This document shows, piece after piece, positions 8,830-18,209 of a stretch of 64,000 bases of DNA; positions within the stretch are counted from its first letter, which is position 1; each line of letters opens with the position of its first letter. The stretch lies in contig CBDHFR010000003.1 in the NCBI GenBank assembly GCA_965262665.1, positions 310,001 to 374,000 of the forward strand, written 5' to 3'. Origin of the DNA: CBDBND01 sp965262665. Lineage in GTDB: Bacteria; Pseudomonadota; Alphaproteobacteria; Rhodospirillales; Rhodospirillaceae. The notes below the pieces were generated by a model, which saw only the letters and a list, made by a program, of their open reading frames with translations, was not told the DNA's origin and did not search any database. Made by a program: the position numbers and the translations under genes.

Positions 8830-8837
8830 TCAGAGAC

Positions 8838-9949
8838 CTAATCCTCAACGCGATATTTCTTCACCGTCTCGTCAGAAATCTCCAAGCCCAACCCCGGCCC
8901 CTCCGGTGGGCGCATGCGGCCGTTTTCGATGCGGGCCTTATCGGTAAAGGCCGCTTCCATCTACGGCATATGTTCGATCGGCGCGTTGGCCATGACGCCG
9001 CAGACCACGTGAATGGTGGACTCCATCATGTAATGGGGGGCGAGGGGATAGCCGGCCACATCGGCCAAAGCTGCGACGCGGAGCATTTCGGTAATACCGC
9101 CCATGCGGATGATGTCCGGTTGTAATACGTCGACGGCATCCGCTTTCAAATACGCATCGAATTCAAAACGGGATCCTAAAGTCTCACCAAGGGCAATGAG
9201 GATGTCCAAATCAGCGGCCAAACGAGCATGCCCGGCGATGTCTTCGCAATTGAGCGGTTCTTCCAGCCAACCAATACTCAATTCTTCAACGGCCCATCCC
9301 GCCGCCAAAGATTGAGGGTAGTTCCACATCTGATTGGCATCCACAGTAAGCCATACATCGTCGCCCAAAGCTTTACGCACGGCAGTGACCCGTTGGATGT
9401 CGACTCTTACGTCGTCATGACCCACTTTCATTTTCACGCCCATCATCCCTTGGTCGAGATAGACGCTGAACGCCTCGAGCATTTCTTCTGCGCTCATGTA
9501 GAGCCAGCCACCGTCTGAGCCATAAACCGGCGCATCATCGCTGATGCCGCCGAGCAGTTTGTAGAGCGGTAGACCGGCGGCCTTGCCTTTGATGTCCCAC
9601 AGCGCCAAGTCCGTCGCTGCCTGGGGGCGTGGACCACCAGACCGCGCCGCCCCACCGCTTGCAGTTTCTTGCCGATCTGTTTCCAGATGCGTTCGTGATT
9701 GAGGGCATCCTGACCGATCAGCATCGGTTTGATGTCATGTTCGAGCACCGTGCGCGTGGCCAGCGATCCGCCCATGTGACTCCAGGCATAACCGAGCCCG
9801 CGCAGCCCGCTTTCCGTGGTGATGAAAATCACCGGCATGCTGATGTGGGTCACCGGCTTGGCGGCGGCGGAGCCCGACAGCATGGGCCGCGGCAGAGGCA
9901 AGCGCAGCAGATCGACCTCAACGTCGGTGATAGTGGTGGCGGTAGTCAT
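8838..9949 (-). pseudogene. Mandelate racemase / muconate lactonizing enzyme-family (enolase superfamily), broken
   Basis: The start at 9949 gives TITDVEVDLLRLPLP and the lid domain up to about 9640. The barrel continues in another frame with DLALWDIKGKAAGLPLYKLLGG, VKMKVGHDD (KxK acid/base pair), LTVDANQMW, WLEEPL, ALGETLG and APHYMMEST. A run of five C where three are expected (9620-9630) accounts for the shift. A TAG at 8961-8963 then falls where EHMP-W-MEAAF would be read, and the normal tail ends at 8838. Corrected length is about 370 residues. Intact relatives are acid-sugar dehydratases or racemases; this copy is probably inactive. Confidence 0.85.
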
Positions 9950-9963
9950 AGGATGCGGCAAAC

Positions 9964-10712
9964 CTAAAAGTAGTTGGTGCGTTTTTCGTATTCGGTCAGC
10001 TCGTAATAAGTCTGCATGTAGCCAGTGCAATAGGCCTTGAGCATCACATAATCACCGTCCGTTGTCGTCCAGGTGTGGTAGGGTGGGTGTTTGTCCGTGC
10101 CCATGTAGTCGTCGTCGGTATTGGTGCCGTAGCTGAAGTGATAGGCTTCAAAAGTGCCCGCCGCCACGGTGACTTCTTCCTTGCCGATGTAATTGATGGT
10201 GAGGGTATTGCGCCGCATCAACAGAATTGGTCCATCAGCGCCGCGGTGATGGAACGAGCACATGAGATGTAAAGGTGCAGTGTACTGCCCTGGTCCCTGA
10301 TCAAGCGGATAGATGTTGCAATGCATGGCATCGGCCTGGATGGGGTGGGTGCCGAAAATGGCCGGTGGTACGTCGAGCTCCATCTGCTGGGAAATGCGGC
10401 CTTCGTTGATGGTAAACCCTTCGCATTCCGCCATGGTGTCGGTGAAGCGGAACCAAGAGGAGCCGACAAACTCTTCGTCAACGCTGATCTGGACGAAGCC
10501 GTAACGCGGCGTCCAATCTTTATTCAGCGTGCATATGGAATCACGCAAAACGCGCGGCTCGTTTTCGTCGATGGAGCAATGAGCACGCACCACCCGCGAA
10601 CCGTCCAAATGGGTGGTGTAAATATAGGTCTCACCGCCCCGGTCCTGGTCGAGGATTTCTTTCTTTTTGGATGTATAGCGAATACGCCCACGGATGGTGG
10701 TGTGTGTTCCAT
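9964..10712 (-). pseudogene. Hypothetical protein, probably frameshifted near its start
   Basis: A 214-residue frame from a TTG at 10608 is intact to the TAG at 9964 and has motifs such as EKRTNYF at the end and FHHRGADGPILLMRRN. No known family was recognised; the overall look is a lipocalin/DUF-like beta protein. The same frame continues upstream as TTIRGRIRYTSKKKEILDQ without a start. An ATG at 10712 with a strong GGGAGGGA site lies in another frame, separated by an ACACACACC repeat. Removing one AC joins MEHT to TIRGRIRY, giving 249 residues. A 2-bp slippage is therefore the simplest reading. Confidence 0.55.
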
Positions 10713-10765
10713 GCGTCCCTCCCAGATTTCTTTGGGCGGTAGCTTACACACTCAGGCTTTTGCGG

Positions 10766-11462
10766 CTAGAGGCCTTCTAACGGCGGAAGTTCGTGTTCCT
10801 CCCGATAGGCGCGTAAGTCGGCCCGGCCCTGCTCGAACGCGGTCAAAAAGGGCTCCCGCTCCTTCACAAAGGTCCACCATCGTTTGAGTTTGGGATGGCT
10901 TTCGGTCAGGTCGGGGATGCCGAAGTGGGGCATCATCAGCTCGAGGTAATCCATGGCCGGTGCCAGGGCGCAGTCCCTATGGCCAAGGGAATCCCCAAGG
11001 GCGAAAGGGGACGGAGACAAGACTTTTTCGAGAACTGAAAGTCCGTCCTTAAAAAATCCCGACCTGTTTTTCTATCAATGCCTGGTCCGGATTGTCCCGG
11101 CGCCGCAACGGAATGAGCGGAACGTAAGAGCCCATCAAATAAAGGTCGACAATGCGGGCGATCAAACGACCCCGCGCGGCCCGGGCCGGATCGCGCCGTT
11201 CCGTGTCCTTTTCCGGATAGAGATCGCGCAAGTAACTGCAGATCACTTCTCCTTCGGCCAGCCACGGGTCGCCGTGAACCAGGGCCGGCACCCGGCCGAT
11301 GGGATTAATGGCCCTGAACTCCGGCGACGACGTGTCGCCGCCCGGCACCGGCTCAGCTGTTAAATCCAGACCCAGACTCTGTGCCACCAACATAACCCGG
11401 GCGACGAAAGGCGACATCATCTGACCGTACAAATGCGGTTTATCGTTACTCGGCATGAACAA
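10766..11462 (-). pseudogene. Glutathione S-transferase-like (SspA-type) protein, frameshifted
   Basis: The N-terminal thioredoxin-like domain (KPHLYGQMMSPFVARVMLVAQ, NPIGRVPALVHGDPWLAEGEVICSYL) is followed by the start of the helical domain up to IEKQVGIF and a stop at 11049. The frame then continues as KDGLSVLEKVLSPSPFALGDSLGHRDCALAPAMDYLELMM to 10766. Deleting one T from the run of six at about 11050-11055 restores a single 231-residue frame, the usual GST length. The start overlaps the TRAP binding-protein gene by 17 bases. It is either a slippage mutation or a homopolymer sequencing error. Confidence 0.8.
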
Positions 11463-12465
11463 TCCTTTCCGCGTAAGCGGTCTTGCCGGTTTTGATGGTC
11501 TCGTAAAAAAAGTCTGCCTGACCCCCGATCCGGCGGACGAGCTCTGACGCGACCGGCTGCGTTACGGCCTTCCACTGCGCCAACTCTAACGGGTTCGGCT
11601 GATATATTTGAACGCCGCGATCGACCGCCGCTTCCAAATCCGCTGCATTGCGCGCCCGAACCATGCGCCGCACCTCGCTGGCCGTTGGCACAGCGCGGCG
11701 CATGGCCTCTTGAAGGTCACTGTCCAGGTTTTCAAACCACGCCGTGTTGGCAGCGTAGATGCCCGATGAATACGCATGCCGGGTCAAGGTGTAGTGGGGT
11801 GCCACCGGTGCCAGTCCGTAACTGGCGTAGGTCATGGCGCCAGATTCGGCACCTTGCACCAGGCCGGTCTGCAAGGCTGGTATGAGTTCAGGAAAGGTCA
11901 GCGCCACCACGTCCGCGCCAAGGGCTTCCAAAAACAAAGGCGAAAACGGCACCTGTCGAGACCGCATGCGGTATCCAATGAGGTCGCTCGGTGTCTTTAA
12001 CGGACTGACGCTGAACACACTGAGAAAACCTTCGTCGGCCAGGCCCAAAACCGTTAAACCTTTTTCCGCTGTCAGGGTATCGATTGGTTCGGCCAGGTAA
12101 CTGTCGAGGACAAAATCCGCTTCGTCCAATGAGTCAAACATGAACGGCGCCATCAGCAAGGACATCTCTGGGATGACAGCTGACAATCCCGAAGACGTGA
12201 AGATGGACACTTCGATGCGCCCGCGCCGAACGGCCAACATCAACGCTTCTTCACCGCCGACTTCACCGCGCACAAACAACTCCGCGCTCAAGCGTCCTTT
12301 ACTTTCCCGCTCCACCCGATCCGCGAACTGCGTCCACAACACTTCGTAGGGATCGCCGGGCGAACTCAGCGCACCAAAACGAAAGGTGTCGCCGAAAGCG
12401 GGCGACGTGGCCGCGAGGCCCATTCCCAAGATGAATATTCCAATAAGTATTTCTAATCGCGCCAT
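11446..12465 (-). CDS. TRAP transporter solute-binding protein (DctP family)
   Basis: 339 residues with a Sec signal peptide (LEILIGIFILGMGLA, cut near SPAFG). The DctP-type fold is shown by DPYEVLWTQFADRVERESKGRL, IEVSIFTSSGLSAVIPEMSLL and the signature region LIGYRMRSRQVPFSPLFLEALGADV. These proteins bind organic anions in the periplasm for DctQM permeases. No dctQ or dctM gene is in the window, so it is either an orphan or its partners are elsewhere. The start overlaps the broken GST gene by 17 bases. Confidence 0.85.
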   Translation of the reverse strand: MARLEILIGIFILGMGLAATSPAFGDTFRFGALSSPGDPYEVLWTQFADRVERESKGRLSAELFVRGEVGGEEALMLAVRRGRIEVSIFTSSGLSAVIPEMSLLMAPFMFDSLDEADFVLDSYLAEPIDTLTAEKGLTVLGLADEGFLSVFSVSPLKTPSDLIGYRMRSRQVPFSPLFLEALGADVVALTFPELIPALQTGLVQGAESGAMTYASYGLAPVAPHYTLTRHAYSSGIYAANTAWFENLDSDLQEAMRRAVPTASEVRRMVRARNAADLEAAVDRGVQIYQPNPLELAQWKAVTQPVASELVRRIGGQADFFYETIKTGKTAYAERIVHAE

Positions 12466-12590
12466 GTCTGGAGAAGTTATCTAGGGTGTTGATTCCAAGA
12501 TGGTCATAATCAAGAGTCTATCAAAGACCTTCTGTGAATGCCTGCTCATCGCAGACATCACCGGGTGACAACAAAGAAAGCGATACGCTT

Positions 12591-12653
12591 ATGTCAGGGA
12601 TTTACGATACCGACCTCGATCAAACACCGGCCAATCATGAGCCGCTTATACCA
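12591..12653 (+). pseudogene. N-terminal stub of an AMP-dependent acyl-CoA ligase
   Basis: The ATG at 12591 begins MSGIYDTDLDQTPANHEPL, the characteristic opening of medium-chain fatty acid / DmdB-type acyl-CoA ligases. After about 21 codons the reading changes to unrelated sequence that leads into an IS630 remnant. The rest of the ligase resumes at about 13471, so the gene was split and about 170 residues in between were lost. This stub is too short for automated gene finding. Confidence 0.65.
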
Positions 12654-13470
12654 GCGGTCGTTGAGATTGATTCTCTTTTAGGGATTCCCCACGGCGCAAT
12701 GATGTGATTCATAGAAAGCCGGCTTTAAATGGAGGATTTGATGTCGGCGAAGATCCCGTTGCGAACGGACTATGACGCGGTCCAAGCGCGGGCCTTGGCG
12801 CGCAAAGCGACAGATCCCAATCAGGTGCGCCGCCTTCTGGCGATTGCGGCGGTTTATGATGACTGAACCGTAGGGATGCGGCGGCGGTTGGCGGCATGGA
12901 CCGCCAGAGCCTGCGCGACTGGGTGTCCCGGTTCAATCAGGCAGGCCCCGAGGGCCTGCACGACCACAAATCTCCCGGCGCGGTTCCGCAGCTGACGGCG
13001 GTGGAGAGGGTGGCGTTGGCGGAGATCGTCGAGGCGGGGCCGGACCCGGACAGCGACGGCGTCGTGCGCTGGCGCCGGCTCGACCTCAAGGAGGTTATCC
13101 GGGACCGCTTCGGGGTGGAGTATCACGAGCGCTCGGTCTCGCGCCTGCTGCACGATCTCGGCTTCTCGCACATGAGCGCCCGGGTGCGCCATCCGGGCCA
13201 AGATGCGGCAATGCTGGAGACGTTTAAAGAAACTTCCCCCGGGCGCTCGCCGCGGCGGTAGCCCACCTGCCGCCCGCAACGCCGGTCGAGCTGTGGTGGC
13301 AAGACGAGATGCGCCTTGGCCAGAAGAACGGCATCGTCCGGCAGTGGGCGCGCACCGGCAGCCGTCCGCGTCAGCCCAAGGACCAGCGCTACCAGAGCGC
13401 CTATCTGTTCGGCGCCGTCTGCCCGGCGCGCGGTACCGGTGCGGCCGTGGCGATGCCGTTCGCCGACACC
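12654..13470 (+). mobile_element. Truncated and frameshifted IS630-family element
   Basis: A transposase starts at 12741 after GGAGG (SAKIPLRTDYDAVQARALAR) and is broken three ways. One base appears lost near 12860 (YDD stop instead of YDG-LNRRDAAAVGGM). Another frameshift lies near 13228 (ETFK, then NFPRALAA). The 3' part is missing after QDEMRLGQKNGIVRQWARTG and GAAVAMPFADT. The C-terminal Asp/Glu part of the DDE site is absent. The sequence passes directly into acyl-CoA ligase coding sequence at about 13471 with the frame preserved. This is a dead relic, probably left by insertion and later deletion. Confidence 0.8.
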
Positions 13471-14522
13471 ACCGGCAACCCAAAGGGGGTGGTCACCCAT
13501 CACCGCGGTGCTTACCTCAATGCCCTTGGCAACATGATGGCCTGGGGAATGACTCCTCACCCGATCTATCTCTGGACCCTGCCCATGTTCCACTGCAACG
13601 GCTGGTGTTTCCCCTGGACCATCACTGCCCTGAACGGCACTCATGTGTGTCTGCGCAAAGTGGATCCCGAGGCGATTTTCAAACTGATGAAAGAAGAGGG
13701 TATCACCCACTTCTGTGGTGCACCGACGGTGCTCAACATGCTGGTCAATGCGCCCGAGGATCAGAGAGCCGGTTTACCAGAGGGCATCCAAGCCATGACC
13801 GCAGGCGCCGCGCCACCCGCCGCCGTGATCGCCACCATGGAAGGTATGGGGATCGGTGTGACTCATTCTTATGGTTTGACCGAAGTCTACGGCCCGTGCG
13901 TGGTCTGTTCCTGGCATGGGGAATAGGACAATCTGCCGTTGGATGAGCGGGCGGCGCTAAAAGCCCGCTAAGGGGTGCGCTATCACGTGGTTGAAGGCTT
14001 GGACGTGATGGATCCGGACACCATGACATCGGTACCTACCGACGGTGAAACCATCGGCGAGATCATGTTCCGTGGCAACGTGGTGATGAAGGGATACCTC
14101 AAAAACCCTAAGGCGACGACCGATGCCTTGGCAGGCGGTTGGTTTCATTCGGGTGATCTCGCCGTTAAACATCCCGATGGGTATGTGGAAATCCGCGACC
14201 GCTCCAAAGACATTATCATTTCCGGTGGCGAGAACATTTCCACCATCGAAGTGGAAGGCGTTTTGTTTAAACATCCAGCCGTGTTGGAAGCGGCGGTGGT
14301 GGCGCGGCCCGATGATCATTGGGCGAAACGCCGTGCGCTTTCGTTACTTTGAAGTCAGGTCAATCGGCAACGGAAGATGACATCATTGCCTTCTGTCGCG
14401 AAAACATGGCGAAATTCAAAGTGCCCAAAACAGTGGTGTTTGACGAACTACCGAAAACATCCACCGGGAAAATTCAAAAATACATTTTGCGGGAGCGGGT
14501 GAAAGCGTTGACCCCGGCCTGA
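13471..14522 (+). pseudogene. Acyl-CoA ligase (AMP-binding) C-terminal remnant with two stops and a frameshift
   Basis: The sequence begins inside the AMP-binding motif TTGNPKGVVTHHRGAYLNAL and continues through LPMFHCNGWCFPWT, HSYGLTEVYGP, GWFHSGDLAV, DIIISGGENISTIEVE and PKTSTGKIQKYIL. A TAG at 13924-13926 sits where HGE-W-DNLP is expected, and a TAA at 13969-13971 where KAR-Q-GVRY is expected. One G is missing near 14325 (DDHWAKRRAL instead of DDHWGETPCAF). The N-terminal half is replaced by the IS630 relic. The ligase is certainly non-functional; its relatives activate fatty acids or methylmercaptopropionate. Confidence 0.9.
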
Positions 14523-15206
14523 CTAGTCCCACTCGCCCTGATCCCAGTCCGGTCGCACCCGGTAGGCGATCTCGACGGTTTGATCCAAGAGGTTGCGGGT
14601 CGGATTGCGCGCGCAGCTTTGCTTGAGCGCCCGGACGATCTTGCGTTTATCGGAAACGGAGACGACCACACGCGGATGGTAGCGTACGCTAATATTGCCT
14701 TGCACAAAAGCGAAAGCCCAGAATTCAGCTGCTTTGGCTTGATCTTTTTCCTCTCTGCGGCCTGTCCGGTCCGCCGAATAAGTCGCACAAGAATAAATTC
14801 GCGGATCAAGCCCAATCTCTGTTGTACCGGGTAAGGGTCTTGGTGACTCACCGGCGTAAACCGCAGCGGCATGGATGGAAACGTCGTCCCGTTCCGCACA
14901 AAACTCTTTGACCTGGGTGACGATATCGCTCTCTGCAAGCTCCGCCTGTTCGGTGAACTCCAGAACTTCGTCTGCCTCGAATTTGCCGGTTAAAAAGCTG
15001 ACCAGCCAAAACCGAGCCACTTGCGCCCGTTTTACATCTTTAGGGCGGGCTTCATCCACTTCGCCTTTCATGAAGGCCATACAAGCGAAACGGGCATCTT
15101 CGATGCGGCGGTCGCTGACAGCGAAGGCAGGAGTCACGGCGGCTAATAGCAGACTGCTAACAGCACCGAATAATCCGACTTTAAAAACTCGCGTCATCAT
15201 CCTCAT
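14523..15206 (-). CDS. Exported protein with two HdeA/HdeB-like repeats
   Basis: From the ATG at 15206 the protein has a signal peptide (VFKVGLFGAVSSLLLAAVTPAFA) and about 227 residues. Two similar units follow: RFACMAFMKG ... QVARFWLVSFLTGKF ... VKEFCAERDD, and IYSCATYSAD ... KAAEFWAFAFVQGNI ... LKQSCARNPT. Each has a Cys pair bracketing an A-x-FW-x-x-x-F-x-x-G core, as in acid-stress chaperone HdeA-type domains, where a disulfide links the two Cys. A periplasmic chaperone or stress role is inferred. The upstream in-frame ATG at 15284 would only add an odd N-terminal extension. Confidence 0.6.
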   Translation of the reverse strand: MRMMTRVFKVGLFGAVSSLLLAAVTPAFAVSDRRIEDARFACMAFMKGEVDEARPKDVKRAQVARFWLVSFLTGKFEADEVLEFTEQAELAESDIVTQVKEFCAERDDVSIHAAAVYAGESPRPLPGTTEIGLDPRIYSCATYSADRTGRREEKDQAKAAEFWAFAFVQGNISVRYHPRVVVSVSDKRKIVRALKQSCARNPTRNLLDQTVEIAYRVRPDWDQGEWD

Positions 15207-15341
15207 GAACGTGGTGGTCTTCACCCAATCCTTGTGCACTATACAGCTAACGAGACGGCATGTCCGAAGAACTCCGTCACACAAGCCCGTGAGTGTCTTG
15301 GTCTATAATTAAGAACGCCTTCGACGATGAAAGGATGCCCC

Positions 15342-16085
15342 ATGGCTGTGACCTTATACAAATTCGGACCGATGATGGGCCTGCCGGACCCCAGTCCATT
15401 CTGTTTCAAGCTCGAAACTTACCTGCGCATGGCCAGCGTCGACTACCAAGTTGCCTCAGACCGCCGCAAGAAAGCCCCGACCGGTAAACGGCCTTTCATT
15501 GTTGATGAAGATGGCAATTTAATGGCCGACAGCGGCCTCATTATCGCCCACCTGGAAGCCAAAAACGGCCATCCGGTCGACGGCAAATTGACCCTGTCCG
15601 AACGCGCCGAAAGCCTGGCGTTTCAAAGGCTGATGGACGAGCACCTCTATTGGGCCACTGTTTACAGCCGCTGGATCGATCCCGATGGTGTGCGCCATTG
15701 GACCCCGTTCATGAAGGAGGTCCTCGGCGTGCCCGGGCCTGTGTTTGCCCTGGTCAAACCGCTGGCCCAGCGCATCGTCAGGAAACAGTTGCACGGCCAT
15801 GGCTTGGGCCGCCATGCGCCCGAAACGCTGTGGGAATTGGCCATTGCCGACATCAATGCCTTGGCCCATTGGCTCGGACAGCGGGACTGGGGTTTTGGCG
15901 ACCAGCCAACCGTGTTCGACGCCGGGCTGGCGGCGTGCGTGGGCGAATTGGTTGCCCAGCCATGGGACAATCCGCTGGTGAATCAGGTCCGCAAGCATCG
16001 TAATCTCGTCGCGCACTTTGAACGGATGATGGCGCGTTATTATCCTGAGCGAATCACAGCCGAACCGTCAGCAGCGGCAGAATGA
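15342..16085 (+). CDS. Glutathione S-transferase family protein
   Basis: 247 residues from the second ATG (15342), which lies after GAAAGGA; the ATG at 15327 is the alternative. The N-terminal domain has TLYKFGPMMGLPDPSPFCFKL, KAPTGKRPFIVDEDG and LIIAHLEAKNGHPVDG, like the failed-axon-connections/metaxin-type GSTs. The helical domain holds FGDQPTVFDAGLAACVGEL, the usual N-capping DAG motif. It starts divergently from the HdeA-like gene and lies 27 bases before the sulfurtransferase. A glutathione-linked detoxification role is inferred. Confidence 0.8.
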   Translation: MAVTLYKFGPMMGLPDPSPFCFKLETYLRMASVDYQVASDRRKKAPTGKRPFIVDEDGNLMADSGLIIAHLEAKNGHPVDGKLTLSERAESLAFQRLMDEHLYWATVYSRWIDPDGVRHWTPFMKEVLGVPGPVFALVKPLAQRIVRKQLHGHGLGRHAPETLWELAIADINALAHWLGQRDWGFGDQPTVFDAGLAACVGELVAQPWDNPLVNQVRKHRNLVAHFERMMARYYPERITAEPSAAAE

Positions 16086-16112
16086 AAAGCGAACACCAAA
16101 GAAGGGACTATT

Positions 16113-16997
16113 ATGTCAGATAAAGGTTACGCCAATCCGGAATTGATCATTGAGACTGATGCCCTCGAGGCAGAACTCGGAGCAGATGATCTGCGCATCG
16201 TAGACTGCAACGTGATGATGAAACCAAAGCCGGAAGGTGGTTATGAAATCCAATCCGGCCGAGATGATTACTTTGGATCCCATATTCCCGGTGCCGTGTT
16301 TCTCGATCTTTTAAAAGATCTGTCCGACGATCATCCCACACTGCGCTTCATGATGCCGTCAGCGGAACAATTCGCCTCTGTGGTTGGTAGTGCAGGCATT
16401 GGCAATGATCATCGGGTTGTTCTCTATTCACGCGGCGCCAATTATTGGGCAACGCGCCTGTTTCTCATGTTCCGTGCGTTCGGGTTTGACAACTGTCGGG
16501 TGCTCAATGGTGCGTGGGACAAATGGATTGCCGAACACCGGCCAACTACGGTGGATATACCGGTATTGTCACCGGCCACGTTCACACCCAATCTCCGACC
16601 CGGGCAAATTATCGGCAAAGACGAAGTGCTTGCTGCGGTTGAGCGCAAGGATACGTGTTTGATCAATGCGCTGACGCCCCAGGTCTATTCCGGGGAAACC
16701 TTCAACACCGCCTATGGCCGGCCCGGTCACATCGCAGGCAGCGTTAATCTCTATGCCTATGAACTGATCGACAAGGCGGACAACACCTTCGCCGATGCGA
16801 CGACCATGACAGAGAAGTTCGACGCCATTGGCGCCTTCGACAAAGACCACGTCATCACCTATTGCGGCGGCGGCATTTCAGCGACAACGGATTCTTTTGC
16901 CTTAATGCTGCTGGGCAAAGACGATGTCGCGCTATATGACGGATCCATGACCGAATGGGGGCCAGACGAAAGTTTACCCATGGCCACGACCGCCTAA
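16113..16997 (+). CDS. Sulfurtransferase with two rhodanese domains
   Basis: 294 residues, typical of thiosulfate or 3-mercaptopyruvate sulfurtransferases. The N-terminal domain is catalytically silent: the loop reads VVLYSRGANYWATRLF with Ser/Arg instead of Cys. The C-terminal domain has the persulfide Cys251 in TYCGGGISATT. The CGGGI loop differs from the CGSGVTA of true mercaptopyruvate enzymes, so the donor is uncertain. The ATG is preceded by GAAGGGAC. It probably shares a transcript with the GST upstream and the Rieske oxygenase downstream. Confidence 0.88.
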   Translation: MSDKGYANPELIIETDALEAELGADDLRIVDCNVMMKPKPEGGYEIQSGRDDYFGSHIPGAVFLDLLKDLSDDHPTLRFMMPSAEQFASVVGSAGIGNDHRVVLYSRGANYWATRLFLMFRAFGFDNCRVLNGAWDKWIAEHRPTTVDIPVLSPATFTPNLRPGQIIGKDEVLAAVERKDTCLINALTPQVYSGETFNTAYGRPGHIAGSVNLYAYELIDKADNTFADATTMTEKFDAIGAFDKDHVITYCGGGISATTDSFALMLLGKDDVALYDGSMTEWGPDESLPMATTA

Positions 16998-17062
16998 ACC
17001 CGCAAAACTCGGTCAATCATTCGAAACGCACCAAGGGACGACACAATAGGGGCGACACACTC

Positions 17063-18202
17063 ATGTACACCAATGTTTGGTATACGGCGGCCTTCTCTAA
17101 CAAAGTCACGGCAGGACCGCGCCACGTGAAGATGTTGGGACGGGACTTTGTGTTGTTTCGCGATCCAAATGGAGCGGCCCATTGCCTATCGAACGTCTGC
17201 TGCCATCGCGGAGCACCGCTGGATCAAGGCGCCTGCCACAGTGATGGGACCTTGGCCTGTTGTCAGCATGGCTGGCGTTTCGGCGGTGACGGCCGCTGTG
17301 TGAAAATCCCCGCAGCGGCTGATGGTGCTGCGATCCCTCACTCGGCCCGGGTGGATTCCTATCCGGTCGAAGAACGCTATGGCCTGGTCTGGGTTCTGCT
17401 CGGCGACGACCCGGAGGCGGCTGCGCCCATTCCCGACATCCCCGAGTTCGATACCGAAGGCTGGCGCTGGCTGGAGTACGAAGAGGACTGGGATGCCAAT
17501 TATCATTGGGCCAAGTTTTCCAACTTGGATTACGTTCATTTGCCCGTGGTGCACGGCCAGCCATGGAACGGCGGCATTCGTCCACCCGATCACACGGTCG
17601 AATATCTTGACGAGACCAGCCTCTCCACCGGCATACGCGTCAAAACCAAACCTCAGCGCGGACTTTGGAAACGCGTACGTAAGCCCGATGCGGAAGTCCG
17701 CTCCCGGCTCAAGTTTTACCTGTCGGGGTTTACCATTAAAGTGGATGTGGAAATCGGCGGTGCTGAGTCGGGCATTCGCTTCATCGCTCTTGATATGTCT
17801 ACTCCCATCGATGAACGCACTACCACCGAGCGCTTTCTGTTCGGACGTCATTTCATAACGTCCAAGTGGGCGGACAAGAATCACATTAAACGCAACATGA
17901 AAAATATCCGTGAAGATCGAGCAATTGCCGAAGCGCAATTGCCGAAAGTGTTGTCTTCCATTCCCGACCCAAACATGTTGCAGACCGACCCGGAAGACAA
18001 AGTCGTCAAGGAATATTGGGCTATCCTCGCCAAGCTGCGGGCCAAGGGCTGGCAAATCGACCGTGAGGCCTTGGAGCGGGTTGAAAAGGCCGGCGGTTAT
18101 TATGTGATCCCGTCCCCCGCCCGGCGCAAAGACCCGGACGGTTGGGTTTACAAGGAAGTGCCGCGCATCGACCCGGCCACATTAGCGCAAGCGGCCGAGT
18201 AA
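17063..18202 (+). CDS. Rieske non-heme iron oxygenase, alpha subunit
   Basis: 379 residues from the ATG at 17063. The Rieske [2Fe-2S] site is C46-x-H48 (CCHRGAP) and C66-x-x-H69 (CCQHGW). The mononuclear iron site follows as FSNLDYVHLPVVHGQ. The arrangement is that of ring-hydroxylating or demethylating oxygenases such as the vanillate O-demethylase and carnitine oxygenase types. It would need a reductase; the ferredoxin-reductase-like flavoprotein at 20.8-22.0 kb is a candidate, but no dedicated ferredoxin gene was found. The substrate is unknown. The next gene starts 7 bases after its stop. Confidence 0.9.
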   Translation: MYTNVWYTAAFSNKVTAGPRHVKMLGRDFVLFRDPNGAAHCLSNVCCHRGAPLDQGACHSDGTLACCQHGWRFGGDGRCVKIPAAADGAAIPHSARVDSYPVEERYGLVWVLLGDDPEAAAPIPDIPEFDTEGWRWLEYEEDWDANYHWAKFSNLDYVHLPVVHGQPWNGGIRPPDHTVEYLDETSLSTGIRVKTKPQRGLWKRVRKPDAEVRSRLKFYLSGFTIKVDVEIGGAESGIRFIALDMSTPIDERTTTERFLFGRHFITSKWADKNHIKRNMKNIREDRAIAEAQLPKVLSSIPDPNMLQTDPEDKVVKEYWAILAKLRAKGWQIDREALERVEKAGGYYVIPSPARRKDPDGWVYKEVPRIDPATLAQAAE

Positions 18203-18209
18203 CGGATTC

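Noticed and set aside
17186..18055. 289-codon minus-strand open frame
   Set aside because: Antisense to the Rieske oxygenase whose metal-binding motifs are intact on the plus strand.
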